Shown: in pieces, positions 46,681-56,050 of the stretch
Layout: every line of letters starts with the position of its first letter
Numbering within the stretch: position 1 is the stretch's first letter
Assembly: GCA_937136055.1 (NCBI GenBank)
Contig: CAKZOD010000004.1
Location: 62,001 to 126,000 of the forward strand
DNA: 64,000 nt
Reading direction: 5' to 3'
Source: an uncultured Oceanospirillaceae bacterium
GTDB lineage: Bacteria > Pseudomonadota > Gammaproteobacteria > Pseudomonadales > Balneatricaceae
Notes under the pieces: generated by a model
Seen by the model: the letters and a program-made list of their open reading frames with translations, nothing else
Database searches by the model: none
What the model was told of the DNA's origin: nothing
Position numbers and translations under genes: made by a program

Positions 46681-47178
46681 TTAGGCGAGCGCTTTATGCT
46701 GCGCCGTTAAACGTAAACTCATATCACACGCATTAGCAAGCTCTTGTCCTTTTTTAATAAAGTGACGGGAGAAGTAATCAGTGTGTTCTTGATGTTCATG
46801 GAAATGATGTGGCGTTAGTACAGCAGTAAACACAGGCACTAACGTCTCCAGCTGTACTTGCATCAATGCATTGCAAACAGTTTGCGCCACAAAATCATGG
46901 CGATAAATACCGCCATCGACCACTAAAGCGCTGGCTGCGATCGCATCATAACGCCCACTATTAGCTAATAATTTGGCTTGGAGTGGAATTTCATAAGCAC
47001 CAGGCACAGCAATTAAATCGATGTTGTTAGCAAGATAGCCTTCTTCAATTAACTGTGTTTTGAAGCCTTCATAGCAATTTAGCACGATATCTTTATGCCA
47101 ACTTGCATGGATAAAAGCGATGCGCTGAGCGCCGGCTGAGAATGGTTGTTGATTCGTTTGGCTCTGATTCATTTTCAA
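46681..47178 (-). CDS. ribH: 6,7-dimethyl-8-ribityllumazine synthase, type II
   Basis: 165 residues. It joins 5-amino-6-ribitylaminouracil to dihydroxybutanone phosphate, the next-to-last step of riboflavin synthesis. The signature IAFIHASWHKDIV, AVPGAYEIPL and VVDGGIYRHDFVAQTV fit the RibH2 (type II) branch, where the catalytic-loop text differs from common RibH. It is isolated from other rib genes and sits behind an FMN riboswitch, so it is likely a second, FMN-tuned copy. The ribosome site is AAGGA. Confidence 0.92.
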   Translation of the reverse strand: MKMNQSQTNQQPFSAGAQRIAFIHASWHKDIVLNCYEGFKTQLIEEGYLANNIDLIAVPGAYEIPLQAKLLANSGRYDAIAASALVVDGGIYRHDFVAQTVCNALMQVQLETLVPVFTAVLTPHHFHEHQEHTDYFSRHFIKKGQELANACDMSLRLTAQHKALA

Positions 47179-47287
47179 TCCTTAATAGATTTTTATAGCT
47201 AAGAATCAGGGCGAACGGACAGGCAAACACGCCATCAAAAGATGGAGTCTTGAGTAGAACTCACTACATTGCGGATTTATCTGACGC

Positions 47288-47423
47288 GTTCTCTATCATC
47301 CGGACTATTACCGTCGGCTCTGGAATCACACCAGATCTGCTGACCTTATTCATAGAATAAGCGCTCGCGGGCTTAGAGAGAACTCCTTACCGCCGGTGGG
47401 GAATTACACCCCGCCCCGAGAAC
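47288..47423 (-). ncRNA. FMN riboswitch (RFN element) upstream of ribH
   Basis: Read on the minus strand it begins GTTCTCGGGGCGGGGTGTAA, runs through TTCCCCACCGGCGGTAA and AGCCCGCGAGCG, and ends with CGGTAATAGTCCGGATGATA and AGAGAAC, which pairs with the opening GTTCTC. These are the conserved blocks of the RFN element. About 110 nt separate it from ribH, including a small CCATC-TTTT-GATGG hairpin without a T run, so control is more likely at translation or by another route than by simple termination. Confidence 0.95.
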
Positions 47424-47578
47424 GAAATTCGATTAACTATTTAATCGAGGCGGCAATATACTTTTTTTTAATGGAAGTTGTCAAAGAGATAATTCACTGT
47501 GTATCTAATTTAAAATTAAGCGCCATATCCTTATCTCACAGCGACCTATTCAACCGCTATCATTTCAATTTTCAGGCA

Positions 47579-47617
47579 TAAAAAAGCACCGTGTGGCTAA
47601 ACCAGACAGTGCTTTTT
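47579..47617 (-). terminator. Terminator of the rpsF-rpsR-rplI operon
   Basis: On the minus strand GCACTGTCTGG and CCACACGGTGC pair around a short loop, followed by TTTTTT, 25 bp after the rplI stop. Confidence 0.8.
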
Positions 47618-47640
47618 AAGTTGTTTACTAAACGCAGTGA

Positions 47641-48093
47641 TTAAACAGCTTCACCGATAACGTTAACAGTAATTACAACATTTACTTCGCTGTGCAAGTG
47701 AAGTGTGATTGGGAATTCACCCGTGTGACGTAATGCACCTTCAGGAAGGCGTACTTCACTTTTATCAACTGCTTGACCTGCTGCTACTAGGGCATCAGCG
47801 ATGTCACGTGTGCCGATAGAACCGAATAACTTACCTTCTTCGCCAGCTTTTGAGCTGATGTCTAAAGTAAATTCTTCAAGTGCTGCTGCACGTGATTGAG
47901 CTGCTTCTAACTTCTCAGCTGCAACTTTTTCAAGTTCTGCACGACGCTCTTCAAATTTAGCAACGTTTGCTTTAGTAGCAGAAACTGCTTTACCTTGAGG
48001 AACTAGGTAGTTACGACCGAAACCGGCTTTAACAGTAACTTTGTCGCCTAGTGCGCCAAGCTTTCCAATTTTCTCGAGTAGAATAACTTCCAT
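47641..48093 (-). CDS. rplI: 50S ribosomal protein L9
   Basis: 150 residues. The N-terminal domain [22 protein letters not shown] with [16 protein letters not shown] is the L9 signature, followed by the long helix and C-terminal domain. Last gene of the ribosomal operon. Confidence 0.98.
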   Translation of the reverse strand: MEVILLEKIGKLGALGDKVTVKAGFGRNYLVPQGKAVSATKANVAKFEERRAELEKVAAEKLEAAQSRAAALEEFTLDISSKAGEEGKLFGSIGTRDIADALVAAGQAVDKSEVRLPEGALRHTGEFPITLHLHSEVNVVITVNVIGEAV

Positions 48094-48136
48094 CTCGTAA
48101 ACCTCTTTTGTTCTATGACCTTAACAGTCACAGTAC

Positions 48137-48988
48137 TTATTGACTGGCTGGTATTCTATTGCGTATATCCACTATTGTGTCTACTAGCGCAACGATTACC
48201 AACATCGTAATCACATAGGGCCCCAGCATAAATGCAGCAATATACATTGCTACTAACCAAGACCGACTTAAACTTCGTTTTGCTACACTACCATGTACTA
48301 GTGCCAGCCCTGCTATTACCAGTGGTGCAATTGCAATTGGCAACCACCTGATAATATCCCCGCCATTGGTTATACCAACGAGAGCGACCATCATTAATGA
48401 CAGCGCAAACAAGGGAGAATACCGCAATTGATGAAACTCTTGTTGAAAACCTCCTGGGTTAAACAACATTGATTGCCACCAGCGTGCTAAAAGCAAGCTC
48501 GATAACATCATCGCAAAGTGTAAGGTATCAAATATACCAAGTGTTGCTTGTCGCAACCATTGCGTATCGTTAAATGCAAAATCTGCCGTATCGGGCTTCA
48601 TCTGCAACATCAATCTTTGTGTACCTTCAACTATCTGAGTCAGCATCTCACTATTGATTTGCTGCTGAATAGCTCCTGCAATTACTGCAAGTAACAATGC
48701 AGCTTGTATGCTGCGTTGCCAGGACACGGTTGTTCTCAGAACTATTGCCAGAAGATATCCCCCTAATAAAACTATTAGCGGTGTTAAATCTCCCTGGCGA
48801 GCCCACATTATAGCTGGTACTAATGCCCAAACTAAAATGAGTGCTCCCTGCTTAGCGCCCTTTCTCAAAGTCACCAAACAGACTGCTGCCGCACTTAGCG
48901 AATACAGCAGAGGTAGCAAAGCGGTTACTACCGCCACGACTATCGCCTGTGTTCGTCCCTTTAAAATAAATTCCGCAAGGGCGCGCAT
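48137..48988 (-). CDS. DUF2232-like membrane protein in the rpsR-rplI interval
   Basis: 283 residues with about seven to eight hydrophobic helices (for example LILVWALVPAIMWARQGDL and GYLLAIVLRTT). A membrane protein of this size often sits between rpsR and rplI in Pseudomonas- and Oceanospirillum-type genomes and is placed in DUF2232. The function is unknown. The spacing to rpsR is 17 bp, so it belongs to the operon. Confidence 0.75.
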   Translation of the reverse strand: MRALAEFILKGRTQAIVVAVVTALLPLLYSLSAAAVCLVTLRKGAKQGALILVWALVPAIMWARQGDLTPLIVLLGGYLLAIVLRTTVSWQRSIQAALLLAVIAGAIQQQINSEMLTQIVEGTQRLMLQMKPDTADFAFNDTQWLRQATLGIFDTLHFAMMLSSLLLARWWQSMLFNPGGFQQEFHQLRYSPLFALSLMMVALVGITNGGDIIRWLPIAIAPLVIAGLALVHGSVAKRSLSRSWLVAMYIAAFMLGPYVITMLVIVALVDTIVDIRNRIPASQ

Positions 48989-49005
48989 AAACGTAGTCCT
49001 AACTA

Positions 49006-49233
49006 TTACTGGTGATTGTCAGTATAAGGCAGTAACGCGATGAAACGTGCGCGTTTAATAGCTGTAGCCAACTGACGTTGGTAGCGAGCTTTTGTGCCAG
49101 TGATACGACTTGGTACAATCTTACCAGTCTCTGTAACGTATCCTTTCAACGTTTCCAGATCTTTGTAATCAATCTCAGTTACACCTTCAGCGGTGAAACG
49201 GCAAAACTTACGACGACGAAAAAAACGAGCCAT
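49006..49233 (-). CDS. rpsR: 30S ribosomal protein S18
   Basis: 75 residues, [17 protein letters not shown] opening and [19 protein letters not shown] core, both diagnostic of S18. It binds S6 in the small subunit. Thirty base pairs after rpsF. Confidence 0.98.
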   Translation of the reverse strand: MARFFRRRKFCRFTAEGVTEIDYKDLETLKGYVTETGKIVPSRITGTKARYQRQLATAIKRARFIALLPYTDNHQ

Positions 49234-49262
49234 CTTATATCTCCTAGTGAACTTGGGTTCGA

Positions 49263-49694
49263 TTACTCAGCAGTTGCTGCAGTAGCTTCTTCAGCCGCTG
49301 GTGCTGCAACTTCAGCAGTTTCAGCTTCTGGCTTAGGGCGAGTATCTTCGCGACGTGGGCGACGCTCTTCGCGTGCTTCTGAAGCTTTAATTGGAGATAC
49401 ATCTGTGATCGCAGTTTTACGACGGATTACCATGTTACGTAATACAGCATCGTTGTAACGGAACATGTTTTCTAGTTCGTCCAGAGTTTCCTGGCCGCAC
49501 TCGATGTTCATCAAGATGTAATGTGCTTTGTGTGCATTGTTGATTGGGTATGCCAATTGACGGCGACCCCAGTCTTCCATGCGGTGAACAGTACCTTCAG
49601 CAGCGGTGATAACGTTAGTGTAACGCTCAACCATACCAGATACTTGCTCGCTTTGGTTCGGATGAACCATAAAAACGATTTCGTAATGACGCAT
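49263..49694 (-). CDS. rpsF: 30S ribosomal protein S6
   Basis: 143 residues, with [18 protein letters not shown] and [19 protein letters not shown]. An acidic, Ala/Glu-rich tail after ~110 ([20 protein letters not shown]) is longer than the E. coli tail, which ends in glutamates added by RimK. First gene of the operon; its leader carries hairpins that may exclude each other. Confidence 0.98.
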   Translation of the reverse strand: MRHYEIVFMVHPNQSEQVSGMVERYTNVITAAEGTVHRMEDWGRRQLAYPINNAHKAHYILMNIECGQETLDELENMFRYNDAVLRNMVIRRKTAITDVSPIKASEAREERRPRREDTRPKPEAETAEVAAPAAEEATAATAE

Positions 49695-49750
49695 TGTAGC
49701 TCCCTACGGGTTAAAAGCCTTTAAAATATATTTAAAAGCAAGGAGGTTAG

Positions 49751-49790
49751 TAAAAAATTCTCTTTAATTGAGAACGATTCTCTAAAAAGA
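49751..49790 (-). promoter_or_regulatory. Attenuator-like alternative hairpins in the rpsF leader
   Basis: On the minus strand TTCTC-AATTAAA-GAGAA followed by TTTTTT makes a terminator-like hairpin. The same TTCTC (49770-49774) can pair instead with the GAGAA just upstream (GAGAATCGTTCTC), which would cancel it. The stems are only five pairs, so the switch is plausible but not secure. Confidence 0.4.
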
Positions 49791-49797
49791 GCGCGAC

Positions 49798-49826
49798 ATT
49801 ATAATGCTTCATTTATTACGGCACAA
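49798..49826 (-). promoter_or_regulatory. rpsF operon promoter
   Basis: On the minus strand TTGTGC (49821-49826) and a perfect TATAAT (49798-49803) are 17 bp apart, about 100 bp before rpsF. The transcript would start near 49791 and include the alternative hairpins. Confidence 0.75.
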
Positions 49827-50207
49827 GCAAAACCTTCCCATGTTGATTTATATTTACTTAAGTTTTTTATGAGGAGGACTGCTAGCTCTCTTCCCCTTCT
49901 ATTATCAAACTAAATCAAAAAAAACACAGAAAACTTAACGCAACTTTAAGGCAATAATATAAATGTGACTTTTTAATCAAGCACTATCAGAATGCTTAGT
50001 CTATCAAGGTTTTTTAGTCTATTATCGTCGATTTGTGAAACTTAATATTCTCGATGATTTATAATTTTGCTCGCTTGAGCCAAATTGCTGGGTAATAACG
50101 GAATACATCGACTGGATAATCGATACGCTTTTCATATAGTTTCCACAATTTTATTAACGTAGATCACTGAATTGACACGCCGATAGTACATCACTGGGAG
50201 CCTCTAA
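49827..50207. other. Intergenic region, no gene seen
   Basis: About 380 bp between the rpsF promoter and the divergent binding-protein gene. AT-rich, without a plausible frame or RNA gene. It presumably carries the promoter of the phosphorelay operon. Confidence 0.4.
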
Positions 50208-50993
50208 ATGTTAGCCATTTGCCGCTATGCTTCAACAGCAGCCATTACATTTGCGAGTATACAGTCGCGAGCTTTTTTCATTTTCTCGCTGCTCAGTTTA
50301 CCACTTGTTTTTAGCCCTTATATAAATGCACATGAAGAAACGCTCTCTGTCGGTTTTATAAAGACAGACCGTCTACCCTATTTTGCAAATAAATCAGAGA
50401 ATCACCCTGTTAGAGGTTTGTATGTGGATTTACTCGACAAAATTTCCCAACATACCGGTATAAAATTTAACTACCAGTTCCTCCCGCAAGCAAGAATCCG
50501 CCTTTATATGAGAAATGGTCTGTTAGATGTAGAACCTGGTATAGATAGTAGTTGGCGCCCTCAACCTGATGAAGTTGAGAGCTCGGTTTACAGCATCGCA
50601 TTTATGAAATCTAAAGAAGTAATAGTGTATAACAAGAACAAATACCCAACATTGCCACTGCCTAAAAACAATTTACTCAACTGCGCTGTTGTTGGCTTTG
50701 CAAATTCTGGATTTTCGTCTGAGAGTAAATTGATGGCAGAAGTACAGATACTAGATATGATACAAAAGAATAGGTGTGATACTGCGATATTTCCTATTGA
50801 TGTATTGAAGTACCATTTAACAGAAAAATACCCTGATATAAGATACACACAGCCGGTTTTTAACTACACGTTAAGGTTAAGATTACATAAGTCAAAAGAG
50901 CACTTGCTAGATAAGATTAATAACAGTATTCAAGCGCTTTTGGATTCAGGTGAGTTTACCCAGCTATACAATAAATACACATTAACACAGTGA
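50208..50993 (+). CDS. Periplasmic solute-binding protein of a phosphorelay operon
   Basis: 261 residues. Signal peptide ~1-42 (FFIFSLLSLPLVFSPYINA). SBP family 3 pattern: LSVGFIKTDRLPYFAN, VRGLYVDLLDKISQHTGIKFNYQF, ALLDSGEFTQLYNKYTL at the end. The middle is diverged (RIRLYMRNGLLDVEPGIDSSW), which suggests a sensory role rather than amino-acid uptake. Its stop overlaps the start of the giant sensor kinase, which itself carries a similar domain. ATG follows GGGAGCC. Confidence 0.82.
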   Translation: MLAICRYASTAAITFASIQSRAFFIFSLLSLPLVFSPYINAHEETLSVGFIKTDRLPYFANKSENHPVRGLYVDLLDKISQHTGIKFNYQFLPQARIRLYMRNGLLDVEPGIDSSWRPQPDEVESSVYSIAFMKSKEVIVYNKNKYPTLPLPKNNLLNCAVVGFANSGFSSESKLMAEVQILDMIQKNRCDTAIFPIDVLKYHLTEKYPDIRYTQPVFNYTLRLRLHKSKEHLLDKINNSIQALLDSGEFTQLYNKYTLTQ

Positions 50994-53900
50994 ATATTCT
51001 TATGATGCCACGCTTTCAATATTTAACCCTACTGATGATATTGATGGTTAGCTTTAGTGTAAATCAGTTGTCTGCTAACACTAACCAACCCTACGTTACT
51101 CAAAAATCAGAAGAAATTGCTAATATCAGCAAAAACTTCTTATACAATTTTGATAAGGTGCAAATTCAACAAACGCTATCAATTATTTTAGAGCAAGATA
51201 AGCGAATCAAAGCAGTTAAAGTGATCGATTCAATCGAAAAAAAACCTTTCTTCACTTACTACACCGACAGTCAAACATTCTTTTACAACCAGCCTATCCC
51301 TGAGAATTATTTACAATTCCCGAAAGTATCTATCCCCCTCTATCACGGCGAATTACAGATAGGGATATTAGAGTTTTATCACCAGTACGCCCTTATTAAA
51401 AACCCTACAACTCAAACTGATAATCTACTTTTGAGTGACACAGAGAAATCTTGGATATCTGATAACCCAACTATCACTGTGGGTATTTTTGAGTGGTGGC
51501 CATTACTCAGCTACCAAGAGGAAGAAAAAGGATTCTTCGTCGATTACCTCAATATTATAGCTAGACAAACGGGTCTCAAAATACAGTATGTTCACGGCAG
51601 TTTTAAAGAATTATATTCCGACTTTCAGTCCGGAAAAATTGACATTCTACCAGGGGTTAGCGATTCGCCTGATCGAGGGAATGTCGGGGTATTTAGCAGT
51701 ACAATTATCAGACTAAACTATTCAATCTACAGCTCAAAAGATGGTGCTAAAGAGCTATCCCAATTGCAGCTTAACAATAAAACTATCGCTAATATTGATG
51801 GAGACATCATTCAAGCCTATTTACGAGAAAAGTACACCGGGCTCAAAATCCTTGAAGTGGATAGCCCAAATGCAGCTATTGAGGCCGTACTCAGTAACAA
51901 GGCAGATGCTCTCGTAGGGGCACAGATAGTCATCGATAGTCGAATCGATCAAAACCTTATCACAGGGTTAACCCGCATTAACCATACTGTTGCTCCACGT
52001 CAACAACAGCACTTATTAGTGCAAAACTCACTACCTTTACTGAGCTCTATTATAGAAAAATCTCTAGCTCAAATAACCCCCGCGCAAAAGCTGAACATAT
52101 CAAGCCAATACTTCAAATTTGATAACTACCCTAAGCGCCAGAGTAAAGCTAACTTATCTTATGATTACGCTCTCTTGGTGATTGTTTTTATCGCACTGTT
52201 CATTTTACTCTTAATCAGCGCAAGGCTGATGAAGAACGTTACAAAAAACTTTTCATTCGGCTCTGATAACTTTGAAAGAATCATTCAATTTTGTATCGCT
52301 ATTTTTGTCACTGTTTGCCTTATTGGATCTTGGATTATTCTGACTAAGAATAAAAGTAGCGTGCTAGCAAAACTCGATGGATTAGTCAGCGAAACGATCG
52401 CGAATACAGAGAAAAACCTGAGTACTATGTTAGGACTCTACGCTGGAATCCTGAAGCACATTACCGGTAAAAGCTATTTTACAGAGCAATTTAGAGAACT
52501 AGAAAGAGCGGTTAAAAATAACAATCTGCAAGCAGCAACTATTGCAGAAAATAATATTATTGAATTTTGGAGTAAATATAATTCACTCTCAAAAGAGTTA
52601 TCTAAACAACTCTTTTTACCTAACGGAGAAATTTTATTCCAACACGATATAAAATTATCAAAATCTTACATACAGGAAAACTTTTCTAAGGCTTTTGCAA
52701 AAGCTCTTGCAGGTCAAGTCACTTTCATCCCCCCAAAAGAGTTGGGCGATGGAGCCTCTGCTTCAAACCAACAAAAAGTGTTCATTGTTGCACCGATATT
52801 TAATAAACAGGGTCATGTGATCGCTATCATCGTTTCAGAGATGGCACCTGAGAAAGACTTTTACAACAACGTTCGTAATTTCATAAGTGGTCGTACCACA
52901 GAGGTTTTTGTCATTAATCGCAATGGCTTATTTCTCTCAAAGAGCCGTTTTGAAAATGAGCTCAAAAGTTTAGGCGTATTAAAAGAAAATCAACAATCTA
53001 TATATACTCTTAACGCTTTTCCAAAACACCAGCAGCAAGTTAGGCAGTTATTATTATTAGAAACACGTAACAATGATTTTACTAATTTAGCAAACATCCC
53101 TATTACTGAAATAGAAGATTATAGAGGTAAAAACACTTATGCGAAAATGGTCTGGAGTGACAAACTCAATGTCGCTTTAGTCGCCAAAATTGATGTAGAA
53201 GAAGCTTTGGAACAATATTACGCTTTTAGATTCAGCGTTATATCCATTATTTTACTCATGCTGTCTTTCACAATACCTTCTATACTCTTTACCCTACGAC
53301 TTGGTAGTAAAGCTAATTCCCGGTTAAAGCATTCAAAGCAAGAGCTTGAAAAACGCGTATTAGAAAGAACATCTGAACTTGCAAAAGTGGAAGCCCAGGC
53401 TCGTTCTTTATTAGCGTCAATCGGTCAAGGTCTTATCGGATTCGATAATGATTATAAAGTAATTTTCATTAATGATGCGGCAATTAAGTTACTTGCATTC
53501 AAAGATGAAAACTTAATTGGTAGCCCTATACTTCCTCGGATTATACCTTCATATGACATCAGCCAATGTATCTTTATAAAAACTATAGAAACCGGACAAA
53601 CCATTACCCGTAGCGACCAGTTCTTTAAGAACCAACTCAATAATAAATTCCCTGTCGAGTACACTTGTAGAGCAATTATACAAGCAGGGGTTACAAAAGG
53701 CTGCGTTATAGTATTTAGTGATATAAGTGAACGCATCGCGATGGAAGAAGCGTTAAAACTGGCACGTAACGAAGCTGAGGATGCTTTGCAAGCCAAGAGT
53801 GAATTCTTTGCAAATATGAGTCATGAGATTCGTACTCCCATGAATGCTATTTTGGGAATGACCCATTTAGTTTTACAATCTGATCTGAATCCGAAACAAC

Positions 53901-55996
53901 ATAACTTCATCACCAAAGTCCATTCATCAGCAAAATCTTTGTTAGGTATTATTAATGACATTTTAGATTTTTCTAAAATGGATGCCGACAAAATGCACAT
54001 CGAAAAAACACCTTTTTATATCGATGAAGTGTTAGAAAACGTGACTAATGCAATAGCACTCAAAACAGAGGAAAAGCACTTAGAGCTATTATTTGATATC
54101 GATCACCGCATACCAGAACCATTGGTCGGCGACCCTCTTCGTTTGTCACAAATATTTCTTAATCTTGCTAACAATGCTGTTAAGTTTGCAGAAAAAGGCG
54201 AAGTATTATTACGTATAAAACTCGTTTCAGAAACAGCCAGCAATGTGACATTAGAAAGTAGTATTGAAGATAAAGGCATCGGTATTAGTGAATACAATCT
54301 CAAAAAACTGTTTAACTCATTTACTCAGGCAGATAACTCAACAACCCGGCGTTATGGCGGGACAGGTCTTGGTTTAGCCATTTGTAAACGCTTAGTAGAA
54401 TTAATGGGCGGGCGAATTTGGGTGAGTAGTGAGCTTGGTCAAGGATCAACCTTCTCGTTTAGCACACTGTTTGAAAAAGCATCAGAGCAAGTCCCTGTGA
54501 ATACTGTGCCTGAAATCAACCTAAAAGGTAAACGCGCTTTAGTTGTCGATGATAATAGTATCGCTCGCTTGGTATTAGAGAAATTGCTCAACAGTTTAGG
54601 CTACACTACTGATTTAGCTGAAAACGGGGCACAGGCATTAGAAAAAATAGCAACCGCAAGTAAAATTCAGGCATACGATCTTGTGCTACTCGACTGGAAA
54701 ATGCCGGTAATGGACGGCATTGAAGCTGCTTATAATATCTCTCTGAAATATCCCAAAAAAGAGCGCCCAATTATCATTATTGTCACGGCATTTGGTAGTG
54801 AGTCAATGATGATCAGTGCAGATAGCAACCAGCACATCGATGCTTTTCTAACCAAGCCTTTAATTCGCAGCAAATTAGTGAGTTTATTAAATCAAATAAA
54901 AGGGGTTGCTAGCAGTCCTAAAGAGTTGCAACAATCTATAAATGAAAAAAACGAAGCAGCTTTAGCATCACTGCGCGGAGCGCGAATTCTACTCGTGGAA
55001 GATAACGAGATAAATCAAGAACTAGCGCAAGAACTTTTGCGCACCAATGGAATGCGTGTATCTGTAGCAAACAACGGCCAAGAAGCACTTGATATATTGG
55101 AAGAATACCAATTTGATGGCGTTTTAATGGACTGCCAAATGCCCATAATGGATGGCTACCAGGCAACAAAGCGACTAAGAGAGCAGCCACGCTTCAAAAA
55201 CTTGCCTATACTAGCAATGACTGCTAATGCAATGAGCAGCGATAAAGAAAAAGTTTTGAGTGTAGGAATGAATGATCACATAGCAAAGCCAATAGATGTA
55301 ACAGAAATGTTGGTTTGCATGGCAAAATGGATATCGACAGAAAAAAACAACAGTGTAGATGATGTGAAAATTTCACTTCCTGATAAAGCAGCCCCTATTA
55401 CCTTTGTGGATATAGAAGGGTTAGAAACAGATAAAGGCCTAAAGATATGCCAAGGTAATAGCGAGTTATATAAGAAAATATTACTTAAATTTGTCGATAA
55501 CCAAAATAATTTTCACGAACATTTTCAACAAGCATTAATTCAAAAAGACAGTGAATTAATGATTAGGCAGGCCCATACTTTAAAAGGCGTAGCAGGAAAC
55601 ATCGGAGCAACTGAACTTTATAAAAGCACGATGCAACTAGAAAGTAGTATTGCTAACGAGCATAGCGAGCAAGATATAAAAGAGTTACTAAATATAGTCA
55701 AAGATCAATTGCTTAGCCTTTGTATAGCAATCAATAATTTAATTTCTCTGGAGCCAATAGCTGAAGTTGAAGCAATAGACCTTTCTACTGCGCAAGAAAA
55801 GCTAACAGAGCTTCGCGCTCTAATAGAAGATAACGATACCGATGCACTTGAGTTATTTGAGCAACTGCAACAACTGTTCTCAACAAACCCAAAAATGCAA
55901 AATAAAGTTAAAGATATGACTAAAGCTGTTAATGGATACGACTTTGATGAAGCACTTGAGTTGCTGAATGAGCTAGAAAGTTCATTGTCCTTTTAA
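50990..55996 (+). CDS. BvgS-like hybrid sensor histidine kinase
   Basis: 1668 residues from GTG, overlapping the previous stop. Export segment ~8-29; N-terminal periplasmic region; SBP family 3 domain ~149-375; TM ~390-412; TM ~430-453; second periplasmic segment; TM ~746-770; coiled coil; PAS ~800-915; HisKA with phospho-His945 (FANMSHEIRTPMNA); ATPase with N box and GGTGLGLAICKRL (~1122); receiver 1 with Asp1235; receiver 2 with Asp1381; Hpt with His1529 (IRQAHTLKGVAGN). All relay residues are present. The two sensor segments and two receivers make it unusually elaborate. The output is probably the HD-GYP protein downstream. Confidence 0.93.
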   Translation: MNILMMPRFQYLTLLMILMVSFSVNQLSANTNQPYVTQKSEEIANISKNFLYNFDKVQIQQTLSIILEQDKRIKAVKVIDSIEKKPFFTYYTDSQTFFYNQPIPENYLQFPKVSIPLYHGELQIGILEFYHQYALIKNPTTQTDNLLLSDTEKSWISDNPTITVGIFEWWPLLSYQEEEKGFFVDYLNIIARQTGLKIQYVHGSFKELYSDFQSGKIDILPGVSDSPDRGNVGVFSSTIIRLNYSIYSSKDGAKELSQLQLNNKTIANIDGDIIQAYLREKYTGLKILEVDSPNAAIEAVLSNKADALVGAQIVIDSRIDQNLITGLTRINHTVAPRQQQHLLVQNSLPLLSSIIEKSLAQITPAQKLNISSQYFKFDNYPKRQSKANLSYDYALLVIVFIALFILLLISARLMKNVTKNFSFGSDNFERIIQFCIAIFVTVCLIGSWIILTKNKSSVLAKLDGLVSETIANTEKNLSTMLGLYAGILKHITGKSYFTEQFRELERAVKNNNLQAATIAENNIIEFWSKYNSLSKELSKQLFLPNGEILFQHDIKLSKSYIQENFSKAFAKALAGQVTFIPPKELGDGASASNQQKVFIVAPIFNKQGHVIAIIVSEMAPEKDFYNNVRNFISGRTTEVFVINRNGLFLSKSRFENELKSLGVLKENQQSIYTLNAFPKHQQQVRQLLLLETRNNDFTNLANIPITEIEDYRGKNTYAKMVWSDKLNVALVAKIDVEEALEQYYAFRFSVISIILLMLSFTIPSILFTLRLGSKANSRLKHSKQELEKRVLERTSELAKVEAQARSLLASIGQGLIGFDNDYKVIFINDAAIKLLAFKDENLIGSPILPRIIPSYDISQCIFIKTIETGQTITRSDQFFKNQLNNKFPVEYTCRAIIQAGVTKGCVIVFSDISERIAMEEALKLARNEAEDALQAKSEFFANMSHEIRTPMNAILGMTHLVLQSDLNPKQHNFITKVHSSAKSLLGIINDILDFSKMDADKMHIEKTPFYIDEVLENVTNAIALKTEEKHLELLFDIDHRIPEPLVGDPLRLSQIFLNLANNAVKFAEKGEVLLRIKLVSETASNVTLESSIEDKGIGISEYNLKKLFNSFTQADNSTTRRYGGTGLGLAICKRLVELMGGRIWVSSELGQGSTFSFSTLFEKASEQVPVNTVPEINLKGKRALVVDDNSIARLVLEKLLNSLGYTTDLAENGAQALEKIATASKIQAYDLVLLDWKMPVMDGIEAAYNISLKYPKKERPIIIIVTAFGSESMMISADSNQHIDAFLTKPLIRSKLVSLLNQIKGVASSPKELQQSINEKNEAALASLRGARILLVEDNEINQELAQELLRTNGMRVSVANNGQEALDILEEYQFDGVLMDCQMPIMDGYQATKRLREQPRFKNLPILAMTANAMSSDKEKVLSVGMNDHIAKPIDVTEMLVCMAKWISTEKNNSVDDVKISLPDKAAPITFVDIEGLETDKGLKICQGNSELYKKILLKFVDNQNNFHEHFQQALIQKDSELMIRQAHTLKGVAGNIGATELYKSTMQLESSIANEHSEQDIKELLNIVKDQLLSLCIAINNLISLEPIAEVEAIDLSTAQEKLTELRALIEDNDTDALELFEQLQQLFSTNPKMQNKVKDMTKAVNGYDFDEALELLNELESSLSF

Positions 55997-56050
55997 AAAC
56001 ACTTAAGAAGGGACATCAAATTAAACTAATTATTATGTTGGATAGTATGT

